64,000 nucleotides of DNA from Symbiodinium natans (Eukaryota > Sar > Dinophyceae > Suessiales > Symbiodiniaceae). This document shows, in pieces, positions 1 through 12,900 of the stretch. The notes beneath the pieces were generated by a model. The model made no database searches, was not told where the DNA came from, and saw nothing but the letters and a program-made list of their open reading frames with translations. Positions within the stretch are counted from its first letter, which is position 1, and every line of letters starts with the position of its first letter. The position numbers were made by a program, and so were the translations under genes. Location: contig CAJNDS010000282.1 of the NCBI GenBank assembly GCA_905221605.1, positions 48,501 through 112,500 on the forward strand, written 5' to 3'.

Positions 1-3000
1 GCTCCGAGGACTGACTCATGTAGCTCCTGGTGATGTCATTTAGTGCATCGCCATCCGGGATAACCCTAAACCCAAAACCCTGAACCCTCAGCCCTAAACC
101 CCCAAACCCCTAAAGCCTAAACAGTTGGAGTCCTGATTTCGCTTGCAGCTCCTGCATGGCAGCTGGCACACTGGGCTCAGCTGCAGCTTGCAGGATTGAG
201 CTTAGCAAGAAGTCGGGCTTCGTTTGAAGTCACACCCTAAACCCTAAACCCTAAACCCTAAACCCTAAACCCTAGACCCGAAACCCTAAACCCCAAACCC
301 TCAGCCCTAAGCCCTGAACCCTAACGATAAGAAATGCGACGTGATCAGCCTCAGCTGCAAATGTGAAGATTGTAATTATGTCAGATAGCGGCCACAATAG
401 CTAATGATCTGAGCATGTACAAAAAATCTTTCGTTGTCTAGTATGAGTTGTGGCGAAATCCCAAATCTTCAACGACACCTTCTGCTGTGGGTCAGAGGCG
501 GGTCTGTTGCTCGGCTCCGGGAGTCTACGCCCTAAATCCTATAATTGCCCTGAACCTCGAGATTCCTTGCTCCGAGTGGGATTAGGCTCTGGCGTTTAGG
601 GTGTTAGGATTAAGGCTGTGTCAGGCGAGAGTGACATCTGTAAGCCTTAAACCCCAGGCCCGAAACCCCACACCCCAATACGGCTTCGCAGGGTACAGAT
701 CTGCTTCGGATGTACACTAGACTTGGGCAGCCGAAGCCAGAAGCCCCTAAACCCTAAACCCTAAACCCTAAACCCTAAACCCTGAACCCTGAACCCTAAA
801 CCCTAAACCCCAATCCACCTCATCTGGTCTCGATTTTTACTTGCGTGAGCGCGTTGGTTTTTTAATAGGGTTTAGGGTTTAGGGTTTAGGGTTTAGGGTT
901 TGAGGTTTAGGGTTTAGGGTTTAGGGTTTGGGACATCAGGGTCCAATAGTGCCCTAAACCCTGAACCCTGAACCCCGAACCCCGAACCCTAAACCCTAAA
1001 CCCTAAACCCGAAATCCGAAATCCGAAATCCGAAACCCGAAGCCCGAAACCTTAAACCCTATACCCTGCACTCTAAACCCTAAACCCTAAACCCGCCCTA
1101 AGGCCGGCCTAAACCACAATGCCCTGCAGGGGCCTAGAGGAGCTCGCCACAGATGCGTCTCGAATTTCCGCTTTTCTTGCTTCACCCTAAACCCTAAACC
1201 CTAAAACACCCTAAACCCTAAACCCTAAACTTCTAAATTTCTAAAGCCTAAACCCTAAACCCTGAACCCTAAACTTCTAAACCCTAAACCCTAATTGCAT
1301 TTTCGCACAGGCGCTTTCGGGAGTTGGACGAAGGCTCGGCTTCTCAATCTAGCTGTATATCCTGGTAGCCCGGAAACTTTATGAAAACAAGGGTAACCTT
1401 TTTGAGGTTGGTTTCTGTACAAGGGAACCCAACCAGCAAAAGCACAACAGAGTACCACTGAGCTACCGTAAACCCTGAACCCTACACCCTAAACCCTCAA
1501 CACCTGTATAATTGAAGTTGCATAGCCTCACCAGGCCCATCCTAGAAATTTGACCATTTTTCAGCCTTCACAAACCCTGAATGAAGGAAACCACCCAAAT
1601 GGCCAATTTTTGTGATTTTGACCATTTTGGGCCTTCAACCCTTGAATTCAGGCAAACACATAGGGATTTTCGCTAGTTTGGCGGCATTGGAAACCACCCA
1701 AATGGCAAATGTTCGTGATTTTTGACCATTTTGAGCTTTCACAAGGGGTTTTCCCTAGAGTGGCGGCCTTGGACACCGCCAAATGGCAAATTCTCGTGTT
1801 TTTGACCAGTGGGCCTTCACAAACCCTGAATTACGGTCAAAGCATAGCGGTATTCGCTAGTCATTTTGACTATTTTGGGTTTCACAAACCCCCAATTAAG
1901 GCCAAAACATAGTTTGGCGCTCAAAAAAGACCCCAAAAACCGCCAACTTTTCGCGAGACCTTACAAACAAAGTTGAACAAGCCGGTGCCTTTAGCAAAAA
2001 GCAAATCGACAAACTCGATCAAAACCCGCACAAAATCCGTACCAAACTCTGGGCCAAAAAAAGGCCGAACAAGCCTGCTTTCCAGAAGAAAAAGAAATTA
2101 CCAACGTGGGGCCATCTGGGGAGTTCCCGAAAAGGACCCCAGAAGCGAGGGCCTTGAAAAAAGGCTGAAAAAAGCCGGCTTTTTCCAGAAAAAGCAAAAC
2201 AAAAAAACCTCAAAACCCCGCACAAAACCCGCACAATACTCCGGACCCAAACCCTATACAATTTCTATAAACCTAAACACTAAACCTAAACACTAAACCC
2301 TAAACCCTAAACCCTAAACCCTAAAGCCTAAACCCTAAACCCTAAACCCTAAACCCTAAACCCTAAACCCTGATCTGTACCGATGTGTAGACATGCATGC
2401 AAGACCTCTAAGGTGCGCCCGTTTCCGCAATCCTTCCACCCTCCTCAGCAAGCCTGGAGTCCAAACCCTGAACCCTAAACCTCAAATCCTAAACCTGAAA
2501 CCTTAAACCCTAAACCCTAAAGCCTAAGCCCTATACCCCGAAACCCTAAACCCTAAACCCTCTACCCCGAAACCCTAAACCCTTTATCCTGAACCCTAAA
2601 TCTTCGTGCGCATGGTCCAAATCTTCGTGGGCAAGGCCCACATCTCCGTGGGCAACGCCCAAATTTTCGGGCGTAAGGCCTGTCTTGGGGATGTGGGGCT
2701 TGCCCACGAGCTTGAAATTTTGTGGCCCTTAAGGCGTGTGGTGAAGGGCCTAGGGGATGGAGTCAAAGGTTCATGGATTTAGGGTTTAGGGTTTAGGGTT
2801 TAGGGTGATATGGAGTTCTTTGGGCGGGTGGGTATTTTTCCTGTCGCTTACAAAAACTGCTTGACGAGTGCAAACTAGAACCTGACATGCTAAACCCTAA
2901 ACCTTTCAACACTGAACCCTGAACCCCAAACGCCAAACCCGAAACCCTAAACCCCAAACCCTAGACCCTAAACCCGAAACCCTAAACCCTAAATCCTAAA

Positions 3001-3321
3001 CCCTAACTTTGCGACTTGGCGCTTGAAATTTTCGAGGGGCCTTCCCACAGCACATCTTGCGACTCCAAGGCTAGCCGAGAATCTTGAACCCCCAAATCCC
3101 CCAAGCGTACTCAAAACCCTATGGGGTTTGGCTTTAGGCTTTAGGCTTTAGGGTTTAGGGTTTAGGGTTTAGGGCTTGAGGCTTAGGGTTTAGGGTTTAG
3201 GGTTTAGGAGTTACAGGGCTCAAAGGGGACCAAGGGGCTGGTCGCAGCTCTCGCAGACGGCGATGGCAATGTTGAAGGCCGTGACCTCTGAAGTCGTTGG
3301 CCGGTGTGTGGTCCGGGTTTA
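1..3321. repeat. Interstitial telomeric repeat mosaic, block 1
   Basis: Short CCCTAAA or TTTAGGG tracts alternate with unrelated sequence. Clear tracts lie at about 235-325, 745-811, 868-931 (opposite orientation), 950-1095 (degenerate), 1183-1291, 2272-2371, 2466-2600, 2886-3005 and 3130-3208. Between them are a SINE-like piece (1383-1470), a diverged local repeat with the theme 'ttcacaaaccctgaatt' (about 1540-1910), and a purine-rich stretch (1920-2270). No gene is recognised; the 107-codon ORF at 1973-2296 is low-complexity Lys-rich sequence running into a telomeric tract. Confidence 0.85.
1383..1470 (-). mobile_element. tRNA-derived SINE-like fragment, copy 1
   Basis: On the minus strand this begins with a tRNA D-arm/A-box-like string, GGTAGCTCAGTGGTAC. 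About 25 bp later comes a degenerate B-box, GGTTGGGTTCC, and then a tail with CCCTTGT and AACCAACC. The same order and spacing recur at 16787-16858, so this is a dispersed family rather than a chance match. It is too short and too poorly paired to be a working tRNA gene. Confidence 0.5.
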
Positions 3322-3564
3322 GTTTAGGGTTTAGGGTTTAGGGTTTAGGGTTTAGGGTTTAGGGTTTAGGGTTTAGGGTTTAGGGTTTAGGGTTTAGGGT
3401 TTAGGGTTTAGGGTTTAGGGTTAGGTTTAGGGTTTAGGGTTTAGGGTTTAGGGTTTAGGGTTTAGGGTTTAGGGTTTAGGGTTTAGGGTTTAGGGTTTAG
3501 GGTTTAGGGTTTAGGGTTTAGGGTTTAGGGTTTAGGGTTTAGGGTTTAGGGTTTAGGGTTTAGG
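3322..3564 (+). repeat. Long TTTAGGG interstitial telomeric tract
   Basis: About 35 nearly perfect TTTAGGG units, with one unit shortened near 3420. It is among the longest uninterrupted telomeric tracts in the window. It is bounded abruptly by unrelated sequence on both sides, so it is internal and not a chromosome end. Confidence 0.95.
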
Positions 3565-6500
3565 GGTATACAACTAGCATGGCCCATAAAACCCTCTGAG
3601 AAAAATCTAATTATTTACTTCGAACATCCCCACCTTAGCACTCCAAGGGAGTCTCTGGGGTTCTCTGGGTTGGCGCTGCAGGGAGTCTGTGGGGTTGGGC
3701 ACTCCAGGGAGTTTTTGGGGTTGGGCACTCCTCTAGGAGTAGACCGGGCGAGGAGAAGAGTTCCGGGCGAGGAGTAGAGTTGAGTTTAGAAATATGACCC
3801 TCTTTAATCCAACAAGGGAAAATACAAATACTCAAAGGGCCTAAACCCTAAACCCTAACTCTAAACCCCAAACCCTAAACCCTAATCCCTAAACCTTAAA
3901 CCCTAACTAAACCCTTGCCCCAGAGAAGGGCGTTACGGCTTTAGGGCAACTCAGAGAAGCTGAGTTGCCAGGTAAAGCACATTGTATAAACAGGTTTAGG
4001 GTTTAGGGTTTAGGGTTTAGGGTTGCGGGTCGCGAGACTGTGCCTTACCCACATGAAGCTGCCCTAGGAACAGGGTGTGCAGAGTATTGTTCTGAGTTTA
4101 GGTTTCCGGTTTAGGGTTTACGGTCTGGGGTTTGGCGTTTAGGGTTTAGAGCCTTGGGCAAGATTCTGAGCTCTCTGGCCCCGGACATTTGCACTCCCCC
4201 ATCCAAGAATCAAATGAAATTCCTGAAACATTTTCGGGTATGGGGTTCAGGGAAGGGTTTAGGGTTCAGGGAAGGGTTTAGGGTTTAGGGTGGGTTTAGG
4301 GTTTAGGGTTTAGGGTTCCGGGTTTAGGGTTTAGGGTTCAAGCAGATTGGGGTATCAGAAAGGTATTGGGTTCAGGTGTTAGGGGTCTTCTGTCCAGCAG
4401 TCGGCGAGCACCCGGCGCTGGGAGGGATGGACGGCTGGGCCAGCATGTCCTTTGCCATCCGCGCGCTTGGGTTTAGGGTCTATAGGGTATAGGGTATAGG
4501 GTATCGGGTACAGGGTTTAGGGTGTACTGTTGTTCCCCGGCACGGAAAGGGTGGACCTCACCTGAGGTTGTCAGAACATGAGAACTGAGAATCGTGTGAG
4601 CGTTAAGGTTCAAACTAAACCCCAAACCCCAAACCTCAAACCCCAAACCCCAAACCCCAAACCCCAAACCCCAAACCCCAAACCCCAAACCCTAAACCCT
4701 AAACCCTAAACCCAAACCCCAAACCCTAAACCCTAACCCTAAACCCTAAACCCGAAAGGATATAAATCCTAAAGTGACACAATGGCCAATCAGGGCCAGC
4801 TGCCAGGGCCACCAAAGTGGGGTCTATGGTTTGGGGATATTGGGTTTAGGGTTTAGGGTTTAGGGTTTAGGGTTTAGGGTTTAGGGTTTAGGGTGGCCCC
4901 ACAAACACGGACACCTTTGTTTGGGCGGTTCCAAAAATGACATGTAAAGCTTGGGGGAGGGGGGGGGAGAGCCTTAAACTCCAAACCCTATGCATTTGCC
5001 ATTGCTGAATCCTAAATCCTAAATCCTAAATCCTAAACCCTAAACCCCTAAACCCCTAAAACCCCTAAACCCCTAACCCTAAACCCAATACCCCCGCAAA
5101 CCATCGACCCTAAACACAAACCCTAACCCACATTGGGACCCGAAGCATCCTAAAGCCCCCCAGCACGAAGACCTTCGAACTGCAGGGACAGTGTTTCGGG
5201 TTATATCCCAAAGCCCTACCCAGTAGGGTTTGTAAAGGTTTAGAGATAAGTTTTGGGTTTAGGGTTTAGGGTGTAGGGTTTAGGGTTTAGGGTTTAGGGT
5301 TTCGGGTTTAGGGTTTAGGGTTTAGGTTTTAGGGTTTAGGGTTTAGAACACCCTAAGCCCGAAACCCCAAACCCTAAACCCAGACTCGGAACTCGCCTCA
5401 AGAATCGCCAAGGCGGCAGGCCAGCTTCTGCAGGGACGGCTTCGGGCTTAGGGCTCATAGAGTTTTAGGGTTTAGGGTTCAGGGTTCAGGGTTTAGGGTT
5501 TAGCGTTTAGGTTTTCGGGGGGGGGGGGGGGGGGGTTGCTTAGGGGTTCAGGGGTTTGGGGGTTGAGGGCTTGGGGGTTAAGAGCCAATGTTCCTGGGCT
5601 TCATGACTCCGAGGGTCTGGGGCTTGAGGTTGTGGCCAGGGTTTCGGGTTTAGGGCTTCAGGGTTTAGGGTTCAGCGTTTTTGGGTTTAGAGCTTAGGGT
5701 TTTAGGGCTTAGGGTTTAGGGTTTCGGCTTCCGGGTTCAGGGTTTGGTTTTCAGGGTTCTGCCCAAGGGGCATAAGTTTTTGGCTCCAGGCTGCTTCGCT
5801 GTTATAGACTTTGGGCTCAACCTCAGGGACTGCCAGCTCTAAGGGGTCTAAGGAGGGACCCCTTGGAAGGGACCCTCATTTAGGGTTTGGGGTTCAGGGT
5901 TTAGGGTTTAGGGCTTGGGGTTTAGGGCCTTGATCTTGTTCCCCTTATATAACCCCTCTTATATACCTTGTATAGCCCCTGGGTCCCTTGAAATCATGCC
6001 TCGAGTTGTTTTTCTGTTGTCGAAGGCTGTGTGGCGCCTAAGTATGGCAGCTCCCTGCAACTTTGAAACCATGTTAGGCACCCAAAACCCAAAACCCAAA
6101 ACACAAAACCCAAAACCCTAACCCCTAACCCCTAACCCCTAAACCCTAAACCCCAAGCCCTAAACCCTAAACCCTAACCCTAAACCTTAAACCCTAAACC
6201 CTAAACTGTGAGGCTCCGAAGTATCATCTGAACCTCAACAGGGACCCCTAACTCAGGGAATCTTCAGGGTTCAGGGTTCAGGGTTCAGGGTTTAGGGTTT
6301 AGGGTTGAGGGTTCAGGGTTTAGGGTTCAGGGTTCAGGGTTTAGGGTTTAGGGTCCCCACAAAGCTTCAAGGCAAAGCTGCAGAGATGTGGCAAAGCCCT
6401 ACCTTTCTTTGGGTGTTGTTGCAGTAGCTTTACACCTGCTACTCTTTACATGAGTGAGTTTAGCCAAGAGACTCGAAGAGCCTCTTTGGGATCAACCCGG

Positions 6501-7160
6501 ACAAAGAGATCCGCGCTCTTGCGCCCAAGTGTCGACATGTCCTTCCCCAGGCACAGGTGCACGTGCTGGCGCGTCCCCCGTGGAGGCTCTTGCCTGTTAG
6601 GGCATGTTTCTTGACTGCGACGAAGTCAACGCGGCCTGACGCACTCTGAGCATTGCTGGATAGCACGCCTATGGACAGGCCTGACAATGCCCGCCCAGAC
6701 GTCAGAAGGAGCCACATGCAATGGAGTCTTCGCATCAACTGGAGCTCATGTTCTCCACGCTGCAGCGTCGTATTGCCAATACGTTGGACTAAGCTCAAGA
6801 GTTGGGTTTAGGGTTTAGGGTTTAGGGTTTAGGGTTTAGGGTTTAGGGTTTAGGGTTTAGGGTTTAGGGTTTAGGGTTTAGGGTTTAGGGTTTAGGGTTT
6901 AGGGTTTAGGGTTTAGGGTTTAGGGTTTAGGGTTTACGGTTTAACCGTTGAGCCACCGCCTTGGCTATGACCTTCCACTGGAGGCCGTGGAGGTATACGG
7001 CAGCAGCCTGAAGAGCCCTAAACCCTAAACCCTAAACCCTAAACCCTGAACCCTAAATTCTCAACCCCCCAAACCCCAGTGTAGCCTGGATTCTTTGCAG
7101 GTGCCGATCAGCGCGCCGAAGGTGATCTGAGGTTGAGATACAGGGACTTGGGACTTTTCC
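3565..7160. repeat. Interstitial telomeric repeat mosaic, block 2
   Basis: Tracts lie at about 3840-3915, 3992-4024, 4250-4340, 4616-4752 (mixed CCCCAAA and CCCTAAA), 4848-4893, 5010-5110, 5250-5392 (orientation switch), 5460-5520, 5640-5745, 5880-5935, 6086-6206, 6264-6352, 6804-6943 (about 20 TTTAGGG units) and 7014-7048. A poly-G run is at about 5517-5535. The 400 bp at 6400-6800 is unique sequence with a 112-codon minus ORF that resembles nothing I recognise. A tRNA A-box-like remnant (TGGCTCAACGGTT on the minus strand) lies at about 6943-6965, next to a telomeric tract. Confidence 0.8.
5250..5392. repeat. Head-to-head telomeric junction (TTTAGGG then CCCTAAA)
   Basis: A TTTAGGG tract (about 5251-5345) is followed within about 10 bp by CCCTAAG/CCCTAAA-type units (about 5351-5382). 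This orientation, G-rich strand running into C-rich strand, is the one expected when two chromosome ends join. The right arm is short and degenerate. Confidence 0.55.
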
Positions 7161-7604
7161 TTGGACCCCCTCAGTTTGGCCCGACGGGTTCAGTTCCGGG
7201 GATGGGTTTGTGTCGTAATTTACAGGGTTTCGTGTTGTAGAGGCCGGAAAAAAGCAATTACTGTGAGTCGGTTTCGGTATGAAAGAGGGGGCTTCTGTAA
7301 TTGCACAGATTCCGTTGTCTTTTCAAGAAGCACAGGGCCCAAAGACCAATGTCCAAACCAGGAAGCATCTAGTTGAGACCCCGCCGCGACAGTCAGAACC
7401 GGCGGCGATGCTGGACCCACGCCAGTTTCGACAGCAGCACGTTTTCCTATGATGCGCTTCCCGAGTGGCTGAAAACCAAGCACAGTAGCATCCGCTGCGC
7501 GCTACAGAGGCAAGGCATGCGCGGCTAGAAACAGAAGATGTCGTGGCAGATGTTCCCACTCTTTAGCATCCCCACCCAAAGAAGCCGGGTTCAAAGTGTC
7601 GTTC

Positions 7605-7681
<77 letters not shown>

Positions 7682-8049
7682 ACCCCCCCCCCCCCCCCCC
7701 CCCCCTCCCGAAGAAACCAAAAAAGCGCCAAACGCGCTGGGTGTAAGTAGCAAAGGCAGGCTATCATACATGTCTCGATTCTACCACGCAGGCCACGCTT
7801 TTCGTGACCTTGCACAAAACACCGACGACAACCAGGCACCAAAAGTAGCGCAACTTTTGGTAGTTGCAAACGCTGCAATGGCAACACGTCACAACACAGA
7901 CAAAAAAAAACCCGACATGTTGAACATCGCAGGAAAACCACACGCAGGCCAATGTTTGCAACATGCAGCGTGAGCACAGAGCACCAGCAACAGGCAAGAA
8001 AAAGCTGCTAGGACCTGAAAAACCGTCCCCGGAAGTGAACCCGCCAGGC
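7161..8049. other. Mostly unique stretch with a 95-bp C-rich homopolymer tract
   Basis: Around 7611-7705 the plus strand is almost pure C, broken only by a few T and A. The ORFs through it on both strands (poly-Pro and poly-Gly) are homopolymer artefacts. Flanking unique sequence (7161-7600 and 7710-8040) has short open frames on both strands but no recognisable domain. A tract this long is prone to length error in assembly. Confidence 0.7.
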
Positions 8050-9465
8050 AGTTTGGGGTTTAGGGTTCCTAAACCCTAAACCCTAAACCCTAAACCCTAA
8101 ACCCCTAAACCCTAAACCCTAGGCAACCCCTTAGTTTGAGGTTTAGGGCTCCTAAACCGCTAGACTCCCCCAAAAGGATCTTGGCGTGCATCGTGCTTTG
8201 CAGTGACTGCTTGCATAAACCCTTAAACCCCTCCTTAAGCCTTAACCCTTAACCCTTAACCCTAAACCCTCAACCCTCAACCCTAAACCCTAACCCCTAA
8301 ACCCTTAAACAAAACAATCAACTTTGTTGCATTTGCGAGGACAGTTAAGACCACTCCCAAAACGTATCCCTTAAGAACCTCAAAACACCCTTCCGCCCGC
8401 AAGCTCCGCACTCCGAAACGACCCTTACCCTAACCCTAAACCCTAAACCCTAAACCCCTAACCCCTAACCCCTAAACCCTAAACCCTAAACCCTAAACCC
8501 TAATTTGTAGGCTACGAGGGCTTGGAAGATTCAGGGCTGCAGGGGCTCCGAAAGCCTTGAAAAGACCAGTGCCTCGTGCCTAAAACACTAAAGAACCAAA
8601 CCTTAAACCCTAAACCCTAAACCCCTAAACCCCTCAACCCTAAACCCTAAACCCTGAACCCTGAACCCTAAACCCTAAACACGAAACGTCCGTAAACCCT
8701 AAACCCTACAGCGCCAACCTGCGAGGGGAGGATGTCCCTCTGCTGTAGGCTGGTAGCAAAGGCCAAAGCCTGCCCGCAGGATTCGAGGCTTCAAGGCTGG
8801 AGGCTTTGGGGTTTGGGGTTTAGGGGTACGGTTTTGGGGTTTTGGGGTTTAGGGTTTAGGGTTTGGGGTTTGGGGTCTAGGGTTTGGGGTTTTGGCTCTC
8901 AAAGTCTTAAGGATTCTTGCGTTCAGGGCCTCAGGGGTCAAATCCTTTGAGGGTTTAAGCTCTCGGGGGTTTACGGAATTTTGGTTTTAGAAGCTTAGTT
9001 TGAGGACTTGAGGGCTTAGGGTTCTAGGAGGATTTGAAAGGGTTTAAGATTGTAAGTAGGGCTTTAAGGAAGTATGGCTTAGGGCCCTAAAGCCCATTGG
9101 GGACGGCTTTGCAATGGATCTCACGCGCTTCTTGCTGAAGGAATCTGTAGGAATCTGAAGTTTAGGGTTCTGGGTTTGGGGTTTAGGTTTTCGGGTGGGC
9201 ACATACGACTTGACTCTGTTATGAGGCTATAGGGCTACGTTAGTTGACCTCCTTAAACCCCAAACCCTAAGCCCTGAACCCTAAACGCTGGACCCTAAAC
9301 CCTAAACGCTAAACCCTAGCCCTAAACCCTGAACCCTGAACCCTAAACGCAAGGCCGACACGGTGGAATCCTCATACGCCTCAACTATGAACCCTAGACC
9401 CATCGAATCCCCTAGCGTCGAGGGGATGGATTGAGGAAAACCGAAAACTGGTAGCAGACATTCCA
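8050..9465. repeat. Interstitial telomeric repeat mosaic, block 3
   Basis: A small TTTAGGG-to-CCCTAAA orientation switch opens the block at about 8053-8125. Further tracts lie at 8218-8310, 8420-8503, 8600-8706 and 9255-9350, with looser 'tttggggttt' repetition at about 8800-8900. No gene is recognised. Confidence 0.75.
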
Positions 9466-9585
9466 TACTTGGAGGCCGTACTACTAACTGTACTTATAAC
9501 TGTACTTAAATGACCATCGTAAGGCACTTAAGGGGCTTATAAGTACAGTTGTAATAGAAAAATAAATGCCATGCACCTCCAAGTA
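9466..9585. mobile_element. MITE family 1 (CTTGGAGG ends), copy 1
   Basis: Bounded by TACTTGGAGG on the left and CCTCCAAGTA on the right, giving a TA duplication next to an inverted terminal repeat. The interior holds the family's AACTGTACTTATAA arms around a 'cacttaaggggcttataag' centre. There is no coding capacity and no telomeric tract inside. Its right end abuts a decayed reverse-transcriptase fragment. Related copies are at 29610, 35412, 50460 and 63121. Confidence 0.8.
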
Positions 9586-9760
9586 GGCGAGCCAGCTCAT
9601 GCCACCACGCGTCTGGTAGTCGTTGCAGGTGCTCTGCGTGCCACGCGTCAGGGCCAGGCGCCCGGGCCAGCATGCTCTTGTTGGACTTCTTGAGTTCATC
9701 GCCCGTGCCCGTGACCGGATGCTGCAACGATGTCCATTCCTCGATCGCCTGCTGAAGGAC
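9586..9760 (-). pseudogene. Decayed non-LTR reverse transcriptase fragment
   Basis: The minus strand encodes a short piece containing ARAPGPDAW followed by a Leu-Pro and Trp-rich stretch (LQRLPDAWWHELARL). That resembles the 'aPGPDG' segment just before the palm of LINE-type reverse transcriptases. Only about 60 codons remain, with no catalytic motifs, so it is a fragment. The MITE at 9466-9585 truncates it on its downstream side. The call rests on this one motif. Confidence 0.4.
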
Positions 9761-9824
9761 GAAGTTGGGGTACTTCGATGTGATGAGTCGCAGATCATCA
9801 TGTTTGAGAGTTCTCTGCTCTGAC

Positions 9825-9925
9825 CTAAATACCCTGCAGACCCTGAATTCCCTACGTACCCTCTATGCCCTATATGCCCTATATACCCTACATACCCTAT
9901 ATACCCTATCTACCCTGAACCCAAC
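9825..9925 (+). repeat. Degenerate CCCTATATA-type 9-bp tandem repeat
   Basis: About ten 9-bp units of the form CCCTATATA, CCCTACATA or CCCTATCTA in tandem. The theme resembles the telomeric CCCTA core but with a different period. Confidence 0.75.
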
Positions 9926-12900
9926 TCTTCCCCCCCACCCCCAAATGGCCTGTTCCCAAGCGCCGGAGCTAGCCTTGGGCAACGAGCCACGGGCATGTTT
10001 AGGGTTCAGGGCTTCGGGCTTAGTTTGTGTGTAAATTTAGGGTTTAGGGTTTAGGGTTTAGGGTTTAGAGCGTAAGGCTCAGGACCCGAAGGCGTCCCAA
10101 AAGCAGCAGGACGGTGAGTAGGGGGCGCTGCAGCCTTGCAAGGCTGCCACCCTAAAACCGCGCAACCCTAAAGCCCATAGGGTTTAGGGTTTAGGGTTTT
10201 GGGTTTTAGGGCTGATAATAGCCAACTCAAAAGGAGGCTGGGGCCTCCAGTGTGGTTCAGGGTAGGCACGGTTTCGGAGTCGTTTAGGGGTTAGGGTTTA
10301 GGGTCTAGGGTTTAGGGTTTGAAATCAAGGGATTCCCGTCGGGTTTTTCAAAGAAACAAGTGCATGAAGTCAGGATTGGATGGAGCTTGCCAAGCCTCAG
10401 GCTCATTTTCTGGGAACGTGGGGCTTTAGGGTCAGTGTACTTAGGTAGACATTCTTAAGCCTCTTCAGCCCCGGAACCCCTCTTATCTGGAGCTGAACGA
10501 GGAGGCTTCGAGAAGGGGAGCAGGTTCGTTGCATACACGCCGAAGCCGTAAACCCTATTCCCAAAAACCCGCAAACCCTAAACACAAAAACCCTGACACC
10601 AAAACCCTAAACCCTAAACCCTAAACCCTAAAGCCCAAAGCCTAAAGCCTAAATCCTAAAGCCTAAACCCTAAACCCGAAACCCTAAACCCACATTAGGT
10701 CTTGTCTGGCTATGAGGTTCCAGGCCTCCAGAATTCAAGAGTTACAAGTACCTCGCCCTAAACTTCTGAACCGTCAGCCTCATTCGCGAGCCCAAGACGC
10801 TACTCTTTGGGCTTACGGGTTTAGGGAGAGGTCATGTACGTAGATACGCTATGGTCTTTGTTATGACATATATGTATATATGTATATAATATAACATAAT
10901 ATCATATAATGTAATATATATATATATATATACAGATAGATAATTAGATAGATAGATAGATGGATAGATAGCCCTCAACTTCATCAAGGTCTGTAGATGG
11001 CCGCCGAGACGCAAACATGCCGATTCCGGCGTTCAGCGTCACCTCGGGGCACATGGGGTTAGGGTTTAGGGTTTAGGGTTTAGGGTTTAGGGTTCAGGGC
11101 TTAGGGCTTTTTTGGATCCCGGAAGCCCCGTAACTTTGTTGTTCAAGAGGGCTTAGGGCCTGAGGGATTGGAGTTTGTAACCCTAAACCCTAAACCCTAA
11201 ACCCTCGGCTCAAGAGGGTTGAGGGGCCAGGGCTGAGGGGTTAGGAGTTTGTGGCCCTAAACCCTCGGAACAAAAGACAAACCTGTCTTGAAGCAGCCTT
11301 CATGCAGCCCAACAAAATCTACCAGGAGCCTTCTTGGTTCCCTAGACTATGAGAGGTAGGTGTGTGACGTGGTTCAGGGTTTAGGGTTATGATGATAAGG
11401 GCACCTAAACCTGGGGTAGAGCTTTGGGGGCCCTGTAAAAATTGTATGTGTTATGGCTGTATAAGGATTATGTAGGGGATCAAGGGTCTGTCATATTAAA
11501 TTTTACATTCAAACCTACCCCTGCAAACCCAAATCCCCAAACCCTACCCACAGGTGCGGCGAGGGCCTTCAAGACTATTGGGTGGGAGATCATGAGTGCC
11601 TCTATCTGTCAGAGGGCTTTAGATCATAGGGTTTATCGGATTTTAACGGGTTGCAGCCTTGAAATTATATAAACCTCCTTGTATCTACACAAGAACCTTC
11701 TCGGCCGGGGGCATCTAGTGAAAAGCTTTTGTACCCTAAACCTAAACCCTAAACCCTCAAGCCTAAACCCTCTCTTTCTGTATGCATTTAAACCTGAATG
11801 ACCCCAATGGGTGGCAAATTTGCCTAACTCATGGGCATTTGCCTGGTTCGTGGGCCAAATTTGCCTGCTTCGTGGGCAGCCAATGCCATTTTTGCCTCAT
11901 TCGCGGGCGGGCATTTTGCCACACCCGTGGTCGCCTCCTATCCCCGCCCCCCCCCCCCGCTGCCCCTGCAAGCCTCGCCGTACCCTGGCCTGCCCAGCGC
12001 AACTCCCTCCCCCCTCGACTCCTGCTGTACTTTTCATTTTCTCAATGTCGTGGGATTCTCTTGTTGGGTGGGTGTTGCATCAGAGCCGTAAATATAACTT
12101 TACCATAAAACTGCTCGATCCGGAGCTGCTGAACCCTAAACCCTAAACCCTACACCCTAAACCCTAAACCCTAAACCCTGGGGCAGACGCGGTGTTGGGG
12201 GACACTCCATCCTGGCAGGTTGCAGATGGCCGCTGGACAAAATATATATGGAGTTTAGGGTAAGTTTAGGGTTTAGGGTTTGGGGTTCAGGGTTTAGGCC
12301 CTTGGGAGACTTTGGGGCTTCCGAAAATGCGGGACATCTAATACAGACTCCAAGTAGTAGGACCCTGAAGCTGGAAACTATCCCCTGGTTTTAGGGTTTA
12401 AGGTTTAGGGTTTAGGGTTCATCTTCCAAATGCTTCGAGCATGGATTGTTCGACCAATCAAAGGTCGCTTTCATGTCTCACAATATTCTTTCACATTTGA
12501 TGATGGTCTCTTCATCCGTTGCTCGTTGAGGTACTATAAGACTGTAGATGTCTTCTTTAGTATATCTTGAATGCTACATACTCGCTGTGCCCTAAACCCT
12601 AAACCCTAAACCCTAAACCCTAAACCCTAAACCCTAAACCCTAAACCCTAAACCCTAAACCCTAAACCCTAAACCCTAAACCCTACAAAGAATAGGAATG
12701 CACAGCGGTACATAGGCCAAGGGTAAAGCCTGACCTGGTCGATGGCATTCTGTCTGTTCATCGACATTTGAGGCCTTAGGGGTTAGGAACTCCACATATG
12801 GATGTTGCCCTAAAGCTGCGGTTTAGGTAAAGCTTAGGGTTTTGGGTTTTGGGTTTTGGGTTTAGGAATACTAGACCCTGGAGTAACCTAGCAATAACAA

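Noticed and set aside
6460-6798. 112-codon minus-strand ORF in unique sequence
   Set aside because: No recognisable domain, no compositional bias suggesting coding, and the frame abuts a telomeric tract; kept only as an unexplained stretch.
7502-7977. Overlapping ORFs of 70 to 128 codons on both strands with long poly-Pro or poly-Gly
   Set aside because: They exist only because the C homopolymer has no stop in any frame; the flanking residues show no domain.
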